DNA of 64,000 bases from Megaleporinus macrocephalus. Taxonomy: Eukaryota > Chordata > Actinopteri > Characiformes > Anostomidae. The position numbers and the translations under genes were made by a program. The stretch spans positions 40,732,449 to 40,796,448 of the forward strand of contig CM038720.1 of NCBI GenBank assembly GCA_021613375.1, given 5' to 3'. This document shows positions 23,801-36,013 of the stretch, one piece after another; position 1 is the stretch's first letter; each line of letters opens with the position of its first letter. The notes beneath the pieces are model-generated. The model was not told the origin of the DNA, ran no database searches, and worked only from the letters and a program-made list of their open reading frames with translations.

Positions 23801-26090
23801 TAAAAACGTTTGGCTGGTAGTGTATCTAAAACGTTTGACTGGTAGTGTGTCTAAATCGTTTGTCTGGTAGTGTATCTAAAACGTTTGTCTGGTAGTGTAT
23901 CTAAAACGTTTGACTGGTAGTGTATCTAAAACGTTTGTCTGGTAGTGTATCTAAAACGTTTGACTGGTAGTGTATCTAAAACATTTGACTGGTAGTGTAT
24001 CTAAAACGTTTGTCTGGTAGTGTATCTAAAACGTTTGACTGGTAGTGTATCTAAAACGTTTGACTGGTAGTGTATCTAAAACATTTGACTGGTAGTGTAT
24101 CTAAAACGTTTGGCTGGTAGTGTATCTAAATCGTTTGTCTGGTAGTGTATCTAAAACGTTTGACTGGTAGTGTATCTAAAACGTTTGTCTGGTAGTGTAT
24201 CTAAAACGTTTGACTGGTAGTGTATCTAAAACGTTTGACTGGTAGTGTATCTAAAACGTTTGGCTGGTAGTGTATCTAAAACGTTTGACTGGTAGTGTAT
24301 CTAAAACGTTTGTCTGGTAGTGTATCTAAAACGTTTGACTGGTAGTGTATCTAAAACGTTTGTCTGGTAGTGTATCTAAAACGTTTGACTGGTAGTGTAT
24401 CTAAAACGTTTGTCTGGTAGTGTATCTAAATCGTTTGTCTGGTAGTGTATCTAAAACGTTTGACTGGTAGTGTATCTAAATCGTTTGTCTGGTAGTGTAT
24501 CTAAAACGTTTGTCTGGTAGTGTATCTAAAACGTTTGACTGGTAGTGTATCTAAAACGTTTGGCTGGTAGTGTATCTAAAACGTTTGTCTGGTAGTGTAT
24601 CTAAAACGTTTGACTGGTAGTGTATCTAAAACGTTTGGCTGGTAGTGTATCTAAAACGTTTGACTGGTAGTGTATCTAAAACGTTTGTCTGGTAGTGTAT
24701 TTAAAACGTTTGACTGGTAGTGTATCTAAAACGTTTGTCTGGTAGTGTATCTAAAACGTTTGACTGGTAGTGTATCTAAAACGTTTGACTGGTAGTGTGT
24801 CTAAAACGTTTGTCTGGTAGTGTGTCTAAAACGTTTGACTGGTAGTGTATCTAAAACGTTTGACTGGTAGTGTATCTAAAACGTTTGTCTGGTAGTGTAT
24901 CTAAAACGTTTGACTGGTAGTGTATCTAAAACGTTTGTCTGGTAGTGTATCTAAAACGTTTGACTGGTAGTGTATCTAAAACGTTTGGCTGGTAGTGTAT
25001 CTAAAACGTTTGACTGGTAGTGTATCTAAAACGTTTGACTGGTAGTGTATCTAAAACGTTTCACTGGTAATGTATCTAAAACGTTTGACTGGTAGTGTAT
25101 CTAAAACGTTTGTCTGGTAGTGTATCTAAAACGTTTGACTGGTAGTGTATCTAAAACGTTTGACTGGTAGTGTGTCTAAAACGTTTGTCTGGTAGTGTAT
25201 CTAAAACGTTTGACCTGGTAGTGTATCTAAAACGTTTGACTGGTAGTGTATCTAAAACGTTTGGCTGGTAGTGTATCTAAAACGTTTGTCTGGTAGTGTA
25301 TCTAAAACGTTTGGGCTGGTAGTGTATCTAAAACGTTTGGCTGGTAGTGTATCTAAAACGTTTGACTGGTAGTGTATCTAAAACGTTTGTCTGGTAGTGT
25401 ATTTAAAACGTTTGACTGGTAGTGTATCTAAAACGTTTGTCTGGTAGTGTACTAAAACGTTTGTCTGGTAGTGTATCTAAAACGTTTTGACTGGTAGTGT
25501 ATCTAAAACGTTTGACTGGTAGTGTGTCTAAAACGTTTGTCTGGTAGTGTATCTAAAACGTTTGACTGGTAGTGTATCTAAAACGTTTGACTGGTAGTGT
25601 ATCTAAAACGTTTGTCTGGTAGTGTATCTAAAACGTTTGACTGGTAGTGTATCTAAAACGTTTGTCTGGTAGTGTATTTAAAACGTTTGACTGGTAGTGT
25701 ATCTAAAACATTTGACTGGTAGTGTATCTAAAACGTTTGACTGGTAGTGTATCTAAAACGTTTGTCTGGTAGTGTATGTAAAACGTTTGACTGGTAGTGT
25801 ATCTAAAACGTTTGGCTGGTAGTGTATCTAAAAGTTTTGCTGGTAGTGTATCTAAAACATTTGTCTGGTAGTGTATTTAAAACGTTTGACTGGTAGTGTA
25901 TCTAAAACGTTTGGCTGGTAGTGTATCTAAAAGTTTTGCTGGTAGTGTATCTAAAACGTTTGGCTGGTAGTGTATTTAAAACGTTTGACTGGTAGTGTAT
26001 TTAAAACGTTTGACTGGTAGTGTATCTAAAACGTTTGGCTGGTAGTGTACTAAAACGTTTGGCTGGTAGTGTACTAAAACGGTAGTGTAC
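23801..26090. repeat. 25-bp minisatellite, about 90 units
   Basis: The unit is ctggtagtgtatctaaaacg plus tttga. The position after ttt varies among gac, gtc and ggc, and these variants alternate in recurring patterns. The register holds for about 1.4 kb, after which single-base indels appear (from about 25214). The word cgtttgactggtagtgtat differs at only 2 of 19 positions from the right TIR of the Tc1-type element at 18857 (cttttgagtggtagtgtat), which suggests a transposon-end origin. Confidence 0.95.
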
Positions 26091-27300
26091 TTCAATGGAC
26101 AGCGTTGATATATTAATATATTACATTAGAACATTTGAAAGAAGATACTTCTCCCCTTTTACTCCAGTACAGTCTCACTGAGAAACTTCAACCTTTGCGT
26201 GAGTACAGTACTACTTAAGTACTTATCTCTCCACTGAGGGAGATTTCAACAGTAACAGTGAACCAGTCAGCATGGTGCCTTGTGAACGTGAGCTCTGGGT
26301 GCGTGCGCGGCCCCCTACATGCCCTCATGTGTGTTTGCACGCGGACCGGCCGCAGCGGTCTGCTACCAATTAAACTGCATCAGAGAAGAAGCCACACTGA
26401 AGAAGCAGAGAGCCAGGGCCGAGCGCAGGTTGTAATTTACAGCTAAGATGGTGTGCGACAGTCCGGCTAAGTGCTGCATGTCGTTTTTCCTCTAAAAATA
26501 CCCGCAGGCCAGGCCTCGTACCCTGGATATGCACATAAAAAATACAAAAAATACGTTAAAAAAATAACCTAAATATATTTGTCTGAAGAAATTCTCAGAG
26601 GAAACAGACTCCAAACCAAAAGTACGTTCATAAAGTCACAAGCCGTGGACCTTTAATAGACACACTCGAGTTAAAAAAGCTTATCAGCAGGCCGGGCGTC
26701 TGCCAGCGTTGTAAACCACAGCATTTAAAGAACAACTGCTAAGAAAGAGTGCAAGATGAAGCTAGACACAACATGTAAAATCAGACAAAACGTTCTGCTG
26801 AACTTGCCGTCTCAGTAGCTGAAGGGTTGATCCGTTGATATCTTCCATCAGAAACAAAACGATAGACATCTCTGAAGTTATTTGGCAGCTCAGAGCAGCT
26901 TTTCTTGTGCAAACTCTACTTTCACTGCCAAGCATTTATTCACAGAATGGACATTTTGGCACCGGGCTTGGTTTTTAAAGGCCTCAGCCTGGAAAACTCA
27001 GCTTCTTCATCACTGACTTCGGCATTTTGGCATAAGCAGTCATTTGACTGACTGGTATTTCTTGCTGACCACCTTGTACGAGGCTTCTGGTTGTCCATCA
27101 GGGCGGTATCAGCACTTTTGGAGCTCGGAGGTTCAAGCGCTTCTACTGCTAAGCTTCTCACCGCACACACCCTCCTTATGAATGTTATTACAGGGACGGT
27201 AGAGGAAACCACTCCAGCAGCACGCCTGAGAACCGGACTGCGTCGGGAGGACGTGCTGCAGGCTGATGCAACAGGAATCAATAAGGCTGCCCATCTTTAA
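26091..27300. other. No gene recognised; single-copy-looking DNA
   Basis: Mixed composition with no repeat seen elsewhere in the window. A 113-codon minus-strand frame (27281-26940) lacks any recognisable domain. The part 26330-26530 has an even composition and might be conserved non-coding sequence. Confidence 0.4.
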
Positions 27301-27304
27301 AAGA

Positions 27305-27820
27305 TCAGAGGGCGAAGATTTGGAGTCCACATTGGTAGGAACACAAGTTGATGCCACTTCTATGTATTGGTGGTTTGATTACCTACAAAGAATCACACGT
27401 GTTGGTCTGACATGGAAAAAAAAAAAAAAAATATATATATATATAAGGGAGTAAACCGATCACAACACTGCCTCCAGAGGCTTGTACAGTGGACCTATGC
27501 CTGATGGGTGCTCTTCATGCGCTTCCCTACTTACCCTGACACTCCCATCACTCTGGAATGGGGTTCAGTCTTGATAATCTGACCACATGACCTTGCATTG
27601 TCCAGGTTTTATTCTCTCTGGCATATTAATTTTTTTTTCTTGTGATTAGACTCACTAACAAATTGTTTTCTTATGGCCACACGGCTATTTAGTCCCAATC
27701 CTGAAAGTTCTTGTGATGTTGTGAAAGTATAAACGCTCTTACTTTCATTATTAAGCGTATCCATGAACTTTACTGTCAATTATTTACTGTCCGACTTTAT
27801 CAGATCTTTAAAAGCTTCAT
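27305..27820 (-). pseudogene. Decayed Tc1-like transposase fragment A
   Basis: Minus-strand transposase-like sequence is recognised by blocks such as actcccatcactctgga, tctgaccacatgaccttgca and tatggccacacggctattta, which are stereotyped in a fish Tc1 family. A poly-A and TA run (27417-27442) interrupts it. All frames are broken. Confidence 0.65.
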
Positions 27821-27825
27821 TTGGT

Positions 27826-28300
27826 GTCAACATTGGTAGGGAGGCAACTTGATACCACTTCTATGTATTGGTGGTCTGATTATCTACAAAGAATCAAACG
27901 TGTTGGTCTGACATGGAAAAGGGAGTAAACCAGTAAACCAACTGTAGCAACAACTGATCATAACACTGCCTCCAGAGGCTTGTACCTATGCCTGATGGGT
28001 GCTCCTCAGGCGCTTCCTTACTTATCCTGACGCTCCCATCACTCTGGTATAGGGTCATTCTGGACTAATCTGACCACATGACCCTCCATTGTCCAGGTTT
28101 TATGCTCTGTGCCATATTAAAAGATTTTTCTTGTGATTAGTCTCACTAACAAATTCATTCTGGTGTCATTTGGTGTCAACATTGGTAGTTACATCAAAAA
28201 CTTGATGTTACATCTCGTTTTTAGTGGTATGATTATCTAGCGTGTTGGTCTGACATGGAAAAGGAAGTAAATCATCTGAAAGACTACAGTTGCTTGACTT
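27826..28300 (-). pseudogene. Decayed Tc1-like transposase fragments B and C
   Basis: The block starting atttggtgtcaacattggta repeats the start of fragment A at about 80-90 percent by eye, then restarts again at 28165. Shared words include ttctatgtattggtggt, cgtgttggtctgacatgg and ggcttgtacctatgcctgat. At least three successive starts of the same element lie head to tail. Confidence 0.65.
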
Positions 28301-28500
28301 CTGTGGACTGAGAGCCCTGATAACTGACCACTAGCTCACTGATCATCTCTCGATTCTCGAGTCTGGCAGTGAGAAAATTTGCACGTCATGACATCCGTCT
28401 TTGGTAATTTGGTATATTGGTATATTTGGTATAACATTATTATATAATAATAGATAATATATAATTTGGTATAATATTATTATATAATACTGTAATATAA
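28301..28500. other. AT-rich spacer
   Basis: Contains imperfect ggtata and attat runs at 28400-28510. Nothing else seen. Confidence 0.5.
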
Positions 28501-28504
28501 TAAG

Positions 28505-29165
28505 AATTAGTAGGGACAATTCCTGAAACCCAAATCATGGTTAGACTCACGTCCCCACCATCTATATCCAAACCTACACCCTTGAAAAGATCTCCCATCA
28601 CGGTCATTCAAGTTTTTTTTCCAAAACATTTTGGAAAAGTCTTCAGAAAGCTCCCTCCCTCTCAGCCAATCAAATGCGAGCATAATTAAACATTGTCTAG
28701 AAGACCCAGCGCCTGAAAGGAACAATCAGAGTTATCTGCTCCAAATAGAATATAATAAGAGTTGGTAGGGACAATTCTTGAAACCCAAATTATGGGTAGG
28801 CTCACGTCCCCACCATCCATATGCAAACCTACTCCCTTGAAAAGATCCCATCACAGTCATTCAAGTTTTTTTCCCAAAACACTTTTCTTCAGTGAAGTTG
28901 AGGTTCTCCACTTTCAGGTGTCAATAATGTGCTGAACAGTTCTGAACCCAATCACCAGTTACTTCAGCTTCTCCTTAGATGTTTTCTCTTTTAACTTGAT
29001 GCAGACCAAAAATTTGACGGCAACAAATATGTATGTAGTAGTTTTGCTCTATCGATTCATGTTGGCGTTATAAGGAACGTGTTGGTCCTTAATGCTTTTG
29101 TCTTCTTGAGGTTGTCATCCCATTGCTATGTAATCCTCCCACTATCACACAGCGCTACCAACTCA
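28505..29165 (-). pseudogene. Decayed Tc1-like fragments D (tandem pair)
   Basis: The block attcctgaaacccaaatcat, ctcacgtccccaccat and tcattcaagttttttt occurs at about 28519-28625 and again at 28770-28875. The second copy runs on through tccttagatgttttctctt and gatgcagacca, which is the N-terminal helix-turn-helix region of the same Tc1 family on the minus strand. Confidence 0.6.
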
Positions 29166-29544
29166 TGGGTGTAGATTTGGTGTCAACATTGGTAGAGACG
29201 CAACCTGATGCAACTACTGTTTTTTGGTGGTGGGATTATCAACAAAGAATCAAATGTGTTGGAATTAAATAATCTGGAAGACTACATTCGCTTGAGTTCT
29301 GTGAACTGAGAGTCCTGATAACTGACCAGTAGCACTGATCAGCTCTTGTAAATGGGAAAATTTGCATGTTGTGACGTCAGTCTTCAGAGAGATCCCTCCT
29401 TTTCAGCCAAACTAATGCGAGGAACAATTGGAATGATCAGTTCTAATATAATGCAAACAAGTTCACTTAAATATTGGTCTTTAAACCAATATGACACGTC
29501 CCCACCGTCCACATGCAAACCTACACCCATCATGATCATTAAGC
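29166..29544 (-). pseudogene. Decayed Tc1-like fragment E
   Basis: It begins with the same gatttggtgtcaacattggt block as fragments B and C and continues with acaaagaatcaaatgtgttgg. Too degenerate to place catalytic motifs. Confidence 0.5.
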
Positions 29545-29905
29545 ATGAGATCTGTGAGCGTGAAGAACCTTCACTTGATATAAAAGTTCTTCGCCAATTT
29601 AAAGGATCCTTAAATTTAAAATTCATTGTTTTTGTTATGCATATGGTGGTTTTGCCCCATCTGTTCCCGTTGGGGGTTATAAGAACCACGTTGATCATTA
29701 TTGTGGTCTTCATCCTGTCCGATTTCCCTCGCTTGGTAAACCTCCAACTATCACACAGCACCACCAACTCATGGGAAAGTGAAGGCTCGAGTAAGCTTCC
29801 GCCAAGTCACATGAACCCAGCTACCTCACTGGCTGCCAATGCAATACAATGCAATTGGACGATGCTAAGTGCCAATTCTTTTACATAAGTTAGCCTTACT
29901 TAGTC
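29545..29905. repeat. Direct duplication, copy 1 (about 0.35 kb)
   Basis: From catgagatctgtgagcgtga to cttttacataagttag this block is almost identical to 30916-31264. It includes ccatctgttcccgttggggg and tatcacacagcaccaccaac. Open frames on both strands are shared by the two copies, which reflects duplication and not selection. Confidence 0.85.
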
Positions 29906-30130
29906 CCCACCGTCCGCATGCAAACCTACACCCATCATGATCATTCAAGATGTCCATGAAGTTGAGGTTCTCCACTTCCAGGTGTCAGTAACGTACTGGA
30001 CACTGAACCCAATCCCAGTCGTTTCAGCTTCTCTGTTGTTGTTGTTGTCTTTCACTCAATGCAGACCAATAATCTGACCTTCTGAAACACAGTGACATCT
30101 TTTCCACAACTGGGATACGTCTTCCTCCCC
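29906..30130 (-). pseudogene. Decayed Tc1-like transposase N-terminal fragment F
   Basis: The minus strand shows the family's N-terminal region (tgcagaccaataatctgacc, gtgacatcttttccacaact), interrupted by a gttgttgttgtt run at 30035. It repeats the order seen in fragment D. Confidence 0.6.
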
Positions 30131-30915
30131 ACAGTGCGACCAGCTCTGCGGTGCTCGTTGAGAGAACCAGAGCAGAAAACAGCAAATTTCCATGACATGC
30201 CCCTGATTCAGAGGTCACAACACATGAATCACATCAAAAATATTGTCGGCCTATGGGCCCTTCTTTTTTTTTTAGCTCAGCGAAGACGCAAACAAAGAAA
30301 ACCTCCTTGGAGATTAATCTTTTGTTGTTCTTACATTGTTAGTGTTACGCTGGTCAGACAAAACCATGGAATCCACTTTGATTGTCAATATTTACCCAGT
30401 GCACCGTCCCGGGGTCGGCCGGCTAAACAAAGGGGAGATCTAACGAGAGTGGGTTCTGAAGGGGTGTGGCGGGATTTCCACATCCGCCCGGCAGCATATC
30501 TTTCCACAGCTGCCTGATGGATGGGCGGAGAGAGGAGGTCTGAGAACTCATTACATTTGCTGCATAATTAAATATCCTCAGTCCAGATCGGGGTGGCAAT
30601 CGCCAAAGCACAGTGAGCTTGTATATGAATTCCCAGGAACAAGCATCGGAATTCTTTCCGTAGTGCTTTCAACTGGTACCACATCCGCGTTCATAAACAG
30701 GAGATATTTTATTTTGACCCGAATGTCATGGAAGGTTTTTGTTATGCGCTCTTGTTTTGCAGAACTAAAAACCATTCGTTTCTTTTATTGCCCTGTTTTT
30801 TATTTTTATTTTCATTTGGAGACGCAAACATGAACCTTTCAACAGAGAACATACAGTGGTGGTGATGTCGATCAAGTTCATGCACACCCAGGAACCTAAA
30901 GAACCTTGTTTGTAC
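30131..30915. other. No gene recognised; single-copy-looking DNA
   Basis: Mixed sequence between the two copies of a 0.35-kb duplication. A 141-codon plus-strand frame (30092-30517) starts inside the Tc1 debris and has no recognisable domain. Confidence 0.4.
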
Positions 30916-31264
30916 ATGAGATCTATGAGCGTGAAGAACCTTCACTTGATATAAAAGTTCCTTGCCAATTTAAGAGATCCTGAAATTTAATATTCAATGT
31001 TTTTGTTATGCATATGGTGGTTTTGCCCCATCTGTTCCCGTTGGGGGTTATAAGAACCACGTTGATCATTATTGTGGTCTTCATCCTGTCCGATTTCCCT
31101 CGCTTGGTAAACCTCCAACTATCACACAGCACCACCAACTCATGGGAAAGTGAAGGCTAGAGTAAGCTTCCGCCAAGTCACATGAACCCAGCTACCTCAC
31201 TGGCTGCCAATGCAATACAATGCAATTGGACGATGCTAAGTGCCAATTCTTTTACATAAGTTAA
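30916..31264. repeat. Direct duplication, copy 2
   Basis: Near-identical to 29545-29905, about 1.37 kb downstream in the same orientation. A few substitutions (for example gatcctgaaatttaatatt) separate them, so the duplication is fairly recent. Confidence 0.85.
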
Positions 31265-31309
31265 CGTTAGCTGAGTCATAGAAGAAGGAGGACCATCCAA
31301 CCCACCCAG

Positions 31310-31340
31310 AGAAAGAGAGAGAGAGAGAGAGAGAGAGTGA
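31310..31340. repeat. Short (GA)n microsatellite
   Basis: Simple agagag run. Confidence 0.9.
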
Positions 31341-31394
31341 GGCCAGTTGTACCACCACTCACAAAGCACTATCAGTAAAAAGTCTGGAGACACC

Positions 31395-31785
31395 GACCCA
31401 GGTTCTTCCTATGTGTACTATATTAATAGTAGTAATATTAGTGAATAAGTGTGAAGAGATCAGAACTATAGAATAGTCGGTATGGAATTATTCCTGGAGC
31501 AGAATTAAACATCTGGTTGTGTTTAAAGAATGTTTAGAGGGTCTTTTAGAAATGAGCTCATTTGCTCTGATGCAGGTTTACATACTTTGAACATTCTGAC
31601 CAGCAGCTTCATAAGGAGCCACATGAGCTGCTTCTCTAACAGGACTGAAGAAGATATATTTGTGTACATGGGCTCCAACTTCACTGTTTACACTCATATC
31701 TCAACACATTCAGATCTAAACCTCTTTACAGTTATATATAACATGTATATTTAGGTAGGGGTGCCCAAACTTTTGACTGGTCACA
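31395..31785 (+). repeat. Dispersed repeat family B, copy 2
   Basis: Matches 19376-19865 in the same orientation but lacks about 120 internal bases (junction at about 31650, after actgaagaagata). It is followed by ggggtgcccaaacttttgac, a typical Tc1-type terminal sequence. That suggests family B is a non-autonomous DNA element whose end is seen here. Confidence 0.72.
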
Positions 31786-31845
31786 TATAAATAAATGACA
31801 CACACGCATAAAAATGCAGGCCATGAACGTTGGTGATAAGATACG

Positions 31846-34306
31846 AAGGAAAGAAGAGGAAAGAAAAGAGATGGAGGAAAGAAGAGATATGAAAAGAGAT
31901 AGAGGAAAGAAGAGATATGAAAAGAGATGGAAGAAAGAAGAGGCATGAAAAGAGATAAAGGAAAGAAGAGGAAAGAAAAGAGATGGAGGAAAGAAGAGAT
32001 ATGAAAAGAGACAGAGGAAAGAAGAGATATGAAAAGAGACAGAGGAAAGAAGAGATATGAAAAGAGATTGAGGAAAGAAGAAATATGAAACGAGAGGAAA
32101 GAAGAGATATGAAAAGAGATGGAGGAAAGAAGAGATATGAAAAGAGATGGAGGAAAGAAGAGATATGAAAAGAGATGGAGGAAAGAAGAGATATGGATAG
32201 AGATGGAGGAAAGAAGAGGTATGAAAAGAGATGGAGGAAAGAAGAGATATGAAAAGAGATGGAGGAAAGAAGAGATATGAAAAGGGATGGAGGAAAGAAG
32301 AGATATGAAAAGGGATGGAGGAAAGAAGAGATATGGATAGAGATGGAGTAAAGAAGAGATATGGATAGAGATGGAGGAAAGAATAGATATGAAAAGAGAC
32401 AGAGGAAAGAAGAGATATGAAAAGAGATGGAGGAAAGAAGAGATATGAAAAGAGATGGAGGAAAGAAGAGGTATGAAACGAGAGGAAAGAAGAGGCATGA
32501 AAAGAGACGGAGGAAAGAAGAGATATGAAAAGAGATGGAGGAAAGAAGAGATATGAAAAGAGATGGAGGAAAGAAGAGATATGAAAAGAGATAGAGGAAA
32601 GAAGAGATATGAAAAGAGATGGAGGAAAGAAGAGATATGAAAAGAGATAGAGGAAAGAAGAGATATGAAAAGAGATGGAGGAAAGAAGAGATATGAAAAG
32701 AGATAGAGGAAAGAAGAGATATGAAACGAGAGGAAAGAAGACATATGAAAAGAGATGGAGGAAAGAAGAGATATGAAAAGAGATGGAGGAAAGAAGAGAT
32801 ATGGAAAGAGACAGAGGAAAGAAGAGATATGAAAAGAGATGGAGGAAAGAAGAGATATGAAAAGGGATGGAGGAAAGAAGAGATATGGAAAGAGATGGAG
32901 GAAAGAAGAGGAAAGAAAAGAGATGGAGGAAAGAAGAGATATGAAAAGAGATGGAGGAAAGAAGAGGAAAGAAAAGAGATGGAGGAAAGAAGAGATATGA
33001 TAGAGATGGAGGAAAGAAGAGATATGAAAAGAGAAGGGGGAAAGAAGAGATATGAAAAGAGACGGAGGAAAGAAGAGATATGAAGAGAGACAGAGGAAAG
33101 AAGAGATATGAAAAGAGAGACAGAGGAAAGAAGAGATATGAAGAGAGGTGGAGGAAAGAAGAGATATAAAAGAGATGGAGGAAAGAAGAGATATGAAGAG
33201 AGACAGAGGAAAGAAGAGATATGAAAAGAGAGACAGAGGAAAGAAGAGATATGAAGAGAGGTGGAGGAAAGAAGAGATATGAAAAGAGAGACGGAGGAAA
33301 GTATAGATATAAAAGAGAGACAGAGGAAAGAATAGATATAAAAGAGAGACAGAGGAAAGAATAGATATAAAAGAGAGACATAGGAAAGAATAGATATAAA
33401 AGAGAGACAGAGGAAAGAATAGATATAAAAGAGAGACAGAGGAAAGAATAGATATAAAAGAGAGACATAGGAAAGAATAGATATAAAAGAGAGACAGAGG
33501 AAAGAATAGATATAAAAGAGAGACAGAGGAAAGTATAGATATAAAAGAGAGACAGAGGAAAGAATAGATATAAAAGAGAGACATAGGAAAGAATAGATAT
33601 AAAAGAGAGACAGAGGAAAGAATAGATATAAAAGAGAGACAGAGGAAAGAATAGATATAAAAGAGAGACATAGGAAAGAATAGATATAAAAGAGAGACAG
33701 AGGAAAGAAGAGATATGAAGAGAGATGGAGGAAAGAAGAGATATGAAGAGAGACAGAGGAAAGAAGAGATATGAAAAGAGAGACAGAGGAAAGAAGAGAT
33801 ATGAAGAGAGGTGGAGGAAAGAAGAGATATAAAAGAGATGGAGGAAAGAAGAGATATGAAGAGAGACAGAGGAAAGAAGAGATATGAAAAGAGACGGAGG
33901 AAAGAAGAGATATGAAGAGAGACAGAGGAAAGAAGAGATATGAAAAGAGAGACAGAGGAAAGAAGAGATATGAAGAGAGACAGATGAAAGAAGAGGGATA
34001 AAAAGAGATAAAGGAAAGAAGAGATATGAAAAGAGATAAAGGAAAGAAGAGGGATGAAAAGAGACAGAGGAAAGAAGAGATATGTAAAGAGATGGAGGAA
34101 AGAAGAGATATGAAGAGAGGTGGAGGAAAGAAGAGATATGAAGAGAGGTGGAGGAAAGAAGAGATATGAAGAGAGGTGGAGGAAAGAAGAGATATGAAGA
34201 GAGGTGGAGGAAAGAAGAGATATGAAGAGAGGTGGAGGAAAGAATAGATATGAAGAGAGGTGGAGGAAAGAAGAGATATGAAGAGGAAAAGAAGGGAAGA
34301 CAGAAG
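31846..34306. repeat. 2.45-kb purine-rich minisatellite, unit about 28 bp
   Basis: The plus strand is built from gaggaaagaagagatatgaa plus aagagatg, with subfamilies that differ by domain: aagagatggag at 31860-32960, agatataaaagagagacag at 33295-33700, and gaagagaggtggag at 34090-34280. Only the tat word breaks the purine run. Minus-strand open frames of up to 897 codons (Ser, Leu, Phe, Pro, His) and a 120-codon Lys-Arg-Glu plus-strand frame are artefacts of a stop-free unit. Confidence 0.95.
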
Positions 34307-35140
34307 AGTGAGCGAGTGGCTGGGAAGCGTGTGCTACAGCAGGAAAAGGGATTCGAGGTTATTAATATCAGACTGCCTGTGAGTGTGTAGAGGGAAGTCA
34401 TGGGCGGTGGAGGCATTTCCGACACTGCGGTGGTTCTGGGGTGGCTCTCCTGATGATTTGTGTCCTGCTGGGGTCACGGGAGGGCGCGACGGTCAGTTTT
34501 CCACTCTGGACGCAGCCAGGCAGGAAGAGGGGACCGGTCAATGGCCGCAACACTCCGACTTCCTACTGAACCGAGCATATTTGGGTCCGTCCTGCGACTG
34601 CAGCAGAGCGTGTGGGCCCCGGAGGCTGGATGGAAACAGGGGCCGGCCTGCTGCGGTGTGGGATTTCTGAGCAGGCTGTATTGTTTGGTTTTGTCTGTCC
34701 GCGGCGGTCGTGGACTTCAGTGGTCCGATTGTCAGGCAACGAAAACACATCAAAGTTAATGAGAGAGCGTTTGAGAAGATCACAAGATCCTAGAAATCTG
34801 GCGTGTGTGTAAACATGCCTGCGTATACGTGTGCGCGTGCACGTGTGCGCGCCTCTTATCCGCCCATGTTTATCTGAAATTAGACGCCGGCGCGGTCAGG
34901 CTCAGAGCCGCGACCTTCTATCGAGTCGGCCTGGCGTCCGCAGGCGCTGAAGCCCGGAGTGAGCTCTCCGTGCAGGCTGGAGCGGCGAGCTCGAGTATCA
35001 GCGCGACAGCAGGCAGCGCGACAGCAGGCAGCGCGAGCGGTAGCACAATATTTGGACTGCATGTACGTCAGCAGTGACTGAAACTGGCCGTTGTTATCGT
35101 TTACATCTGTATTCTCTGTCCAGTTTATTAGGAACACCCA
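34307..35140. other. No gene recognised; GC- and CpG-rich island
   Basis: Markedly GC-rich compared with the window, with many CpG (for example 34870-35045) and a small direct repeat gcgacagcaggca. Open frames of 60-100 codons overlap on both strands, which is typical of GC-rich DNA, and none has a known domain. It could be a CpG island or a young GC-rich insertion. Confidence 0.4.

Positions 35141-36013
<873 letters not shown>

Noticed and set aside
23801..26090. CRISPR-like direct repeats
   Set aside because: Units are contiguous with no unique spacers, and the context is eukaryotic.
29352..29888. 178-codon plus-strand frame with an overlapping 127-codon minus frame
   Set aside because: It spans Tc1 debris and a recent duplication. 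Part of it is repeated at 30923-31138, so open-frame length is not evidence of function.
31732..34425. 897-codon minus-strand open frame (Ser, Leu, Phe, Pro, His)
   Set aside because: A translation of the complementary strand of the purine array. Other minus frames are also open and there is no non-repetitive domain.
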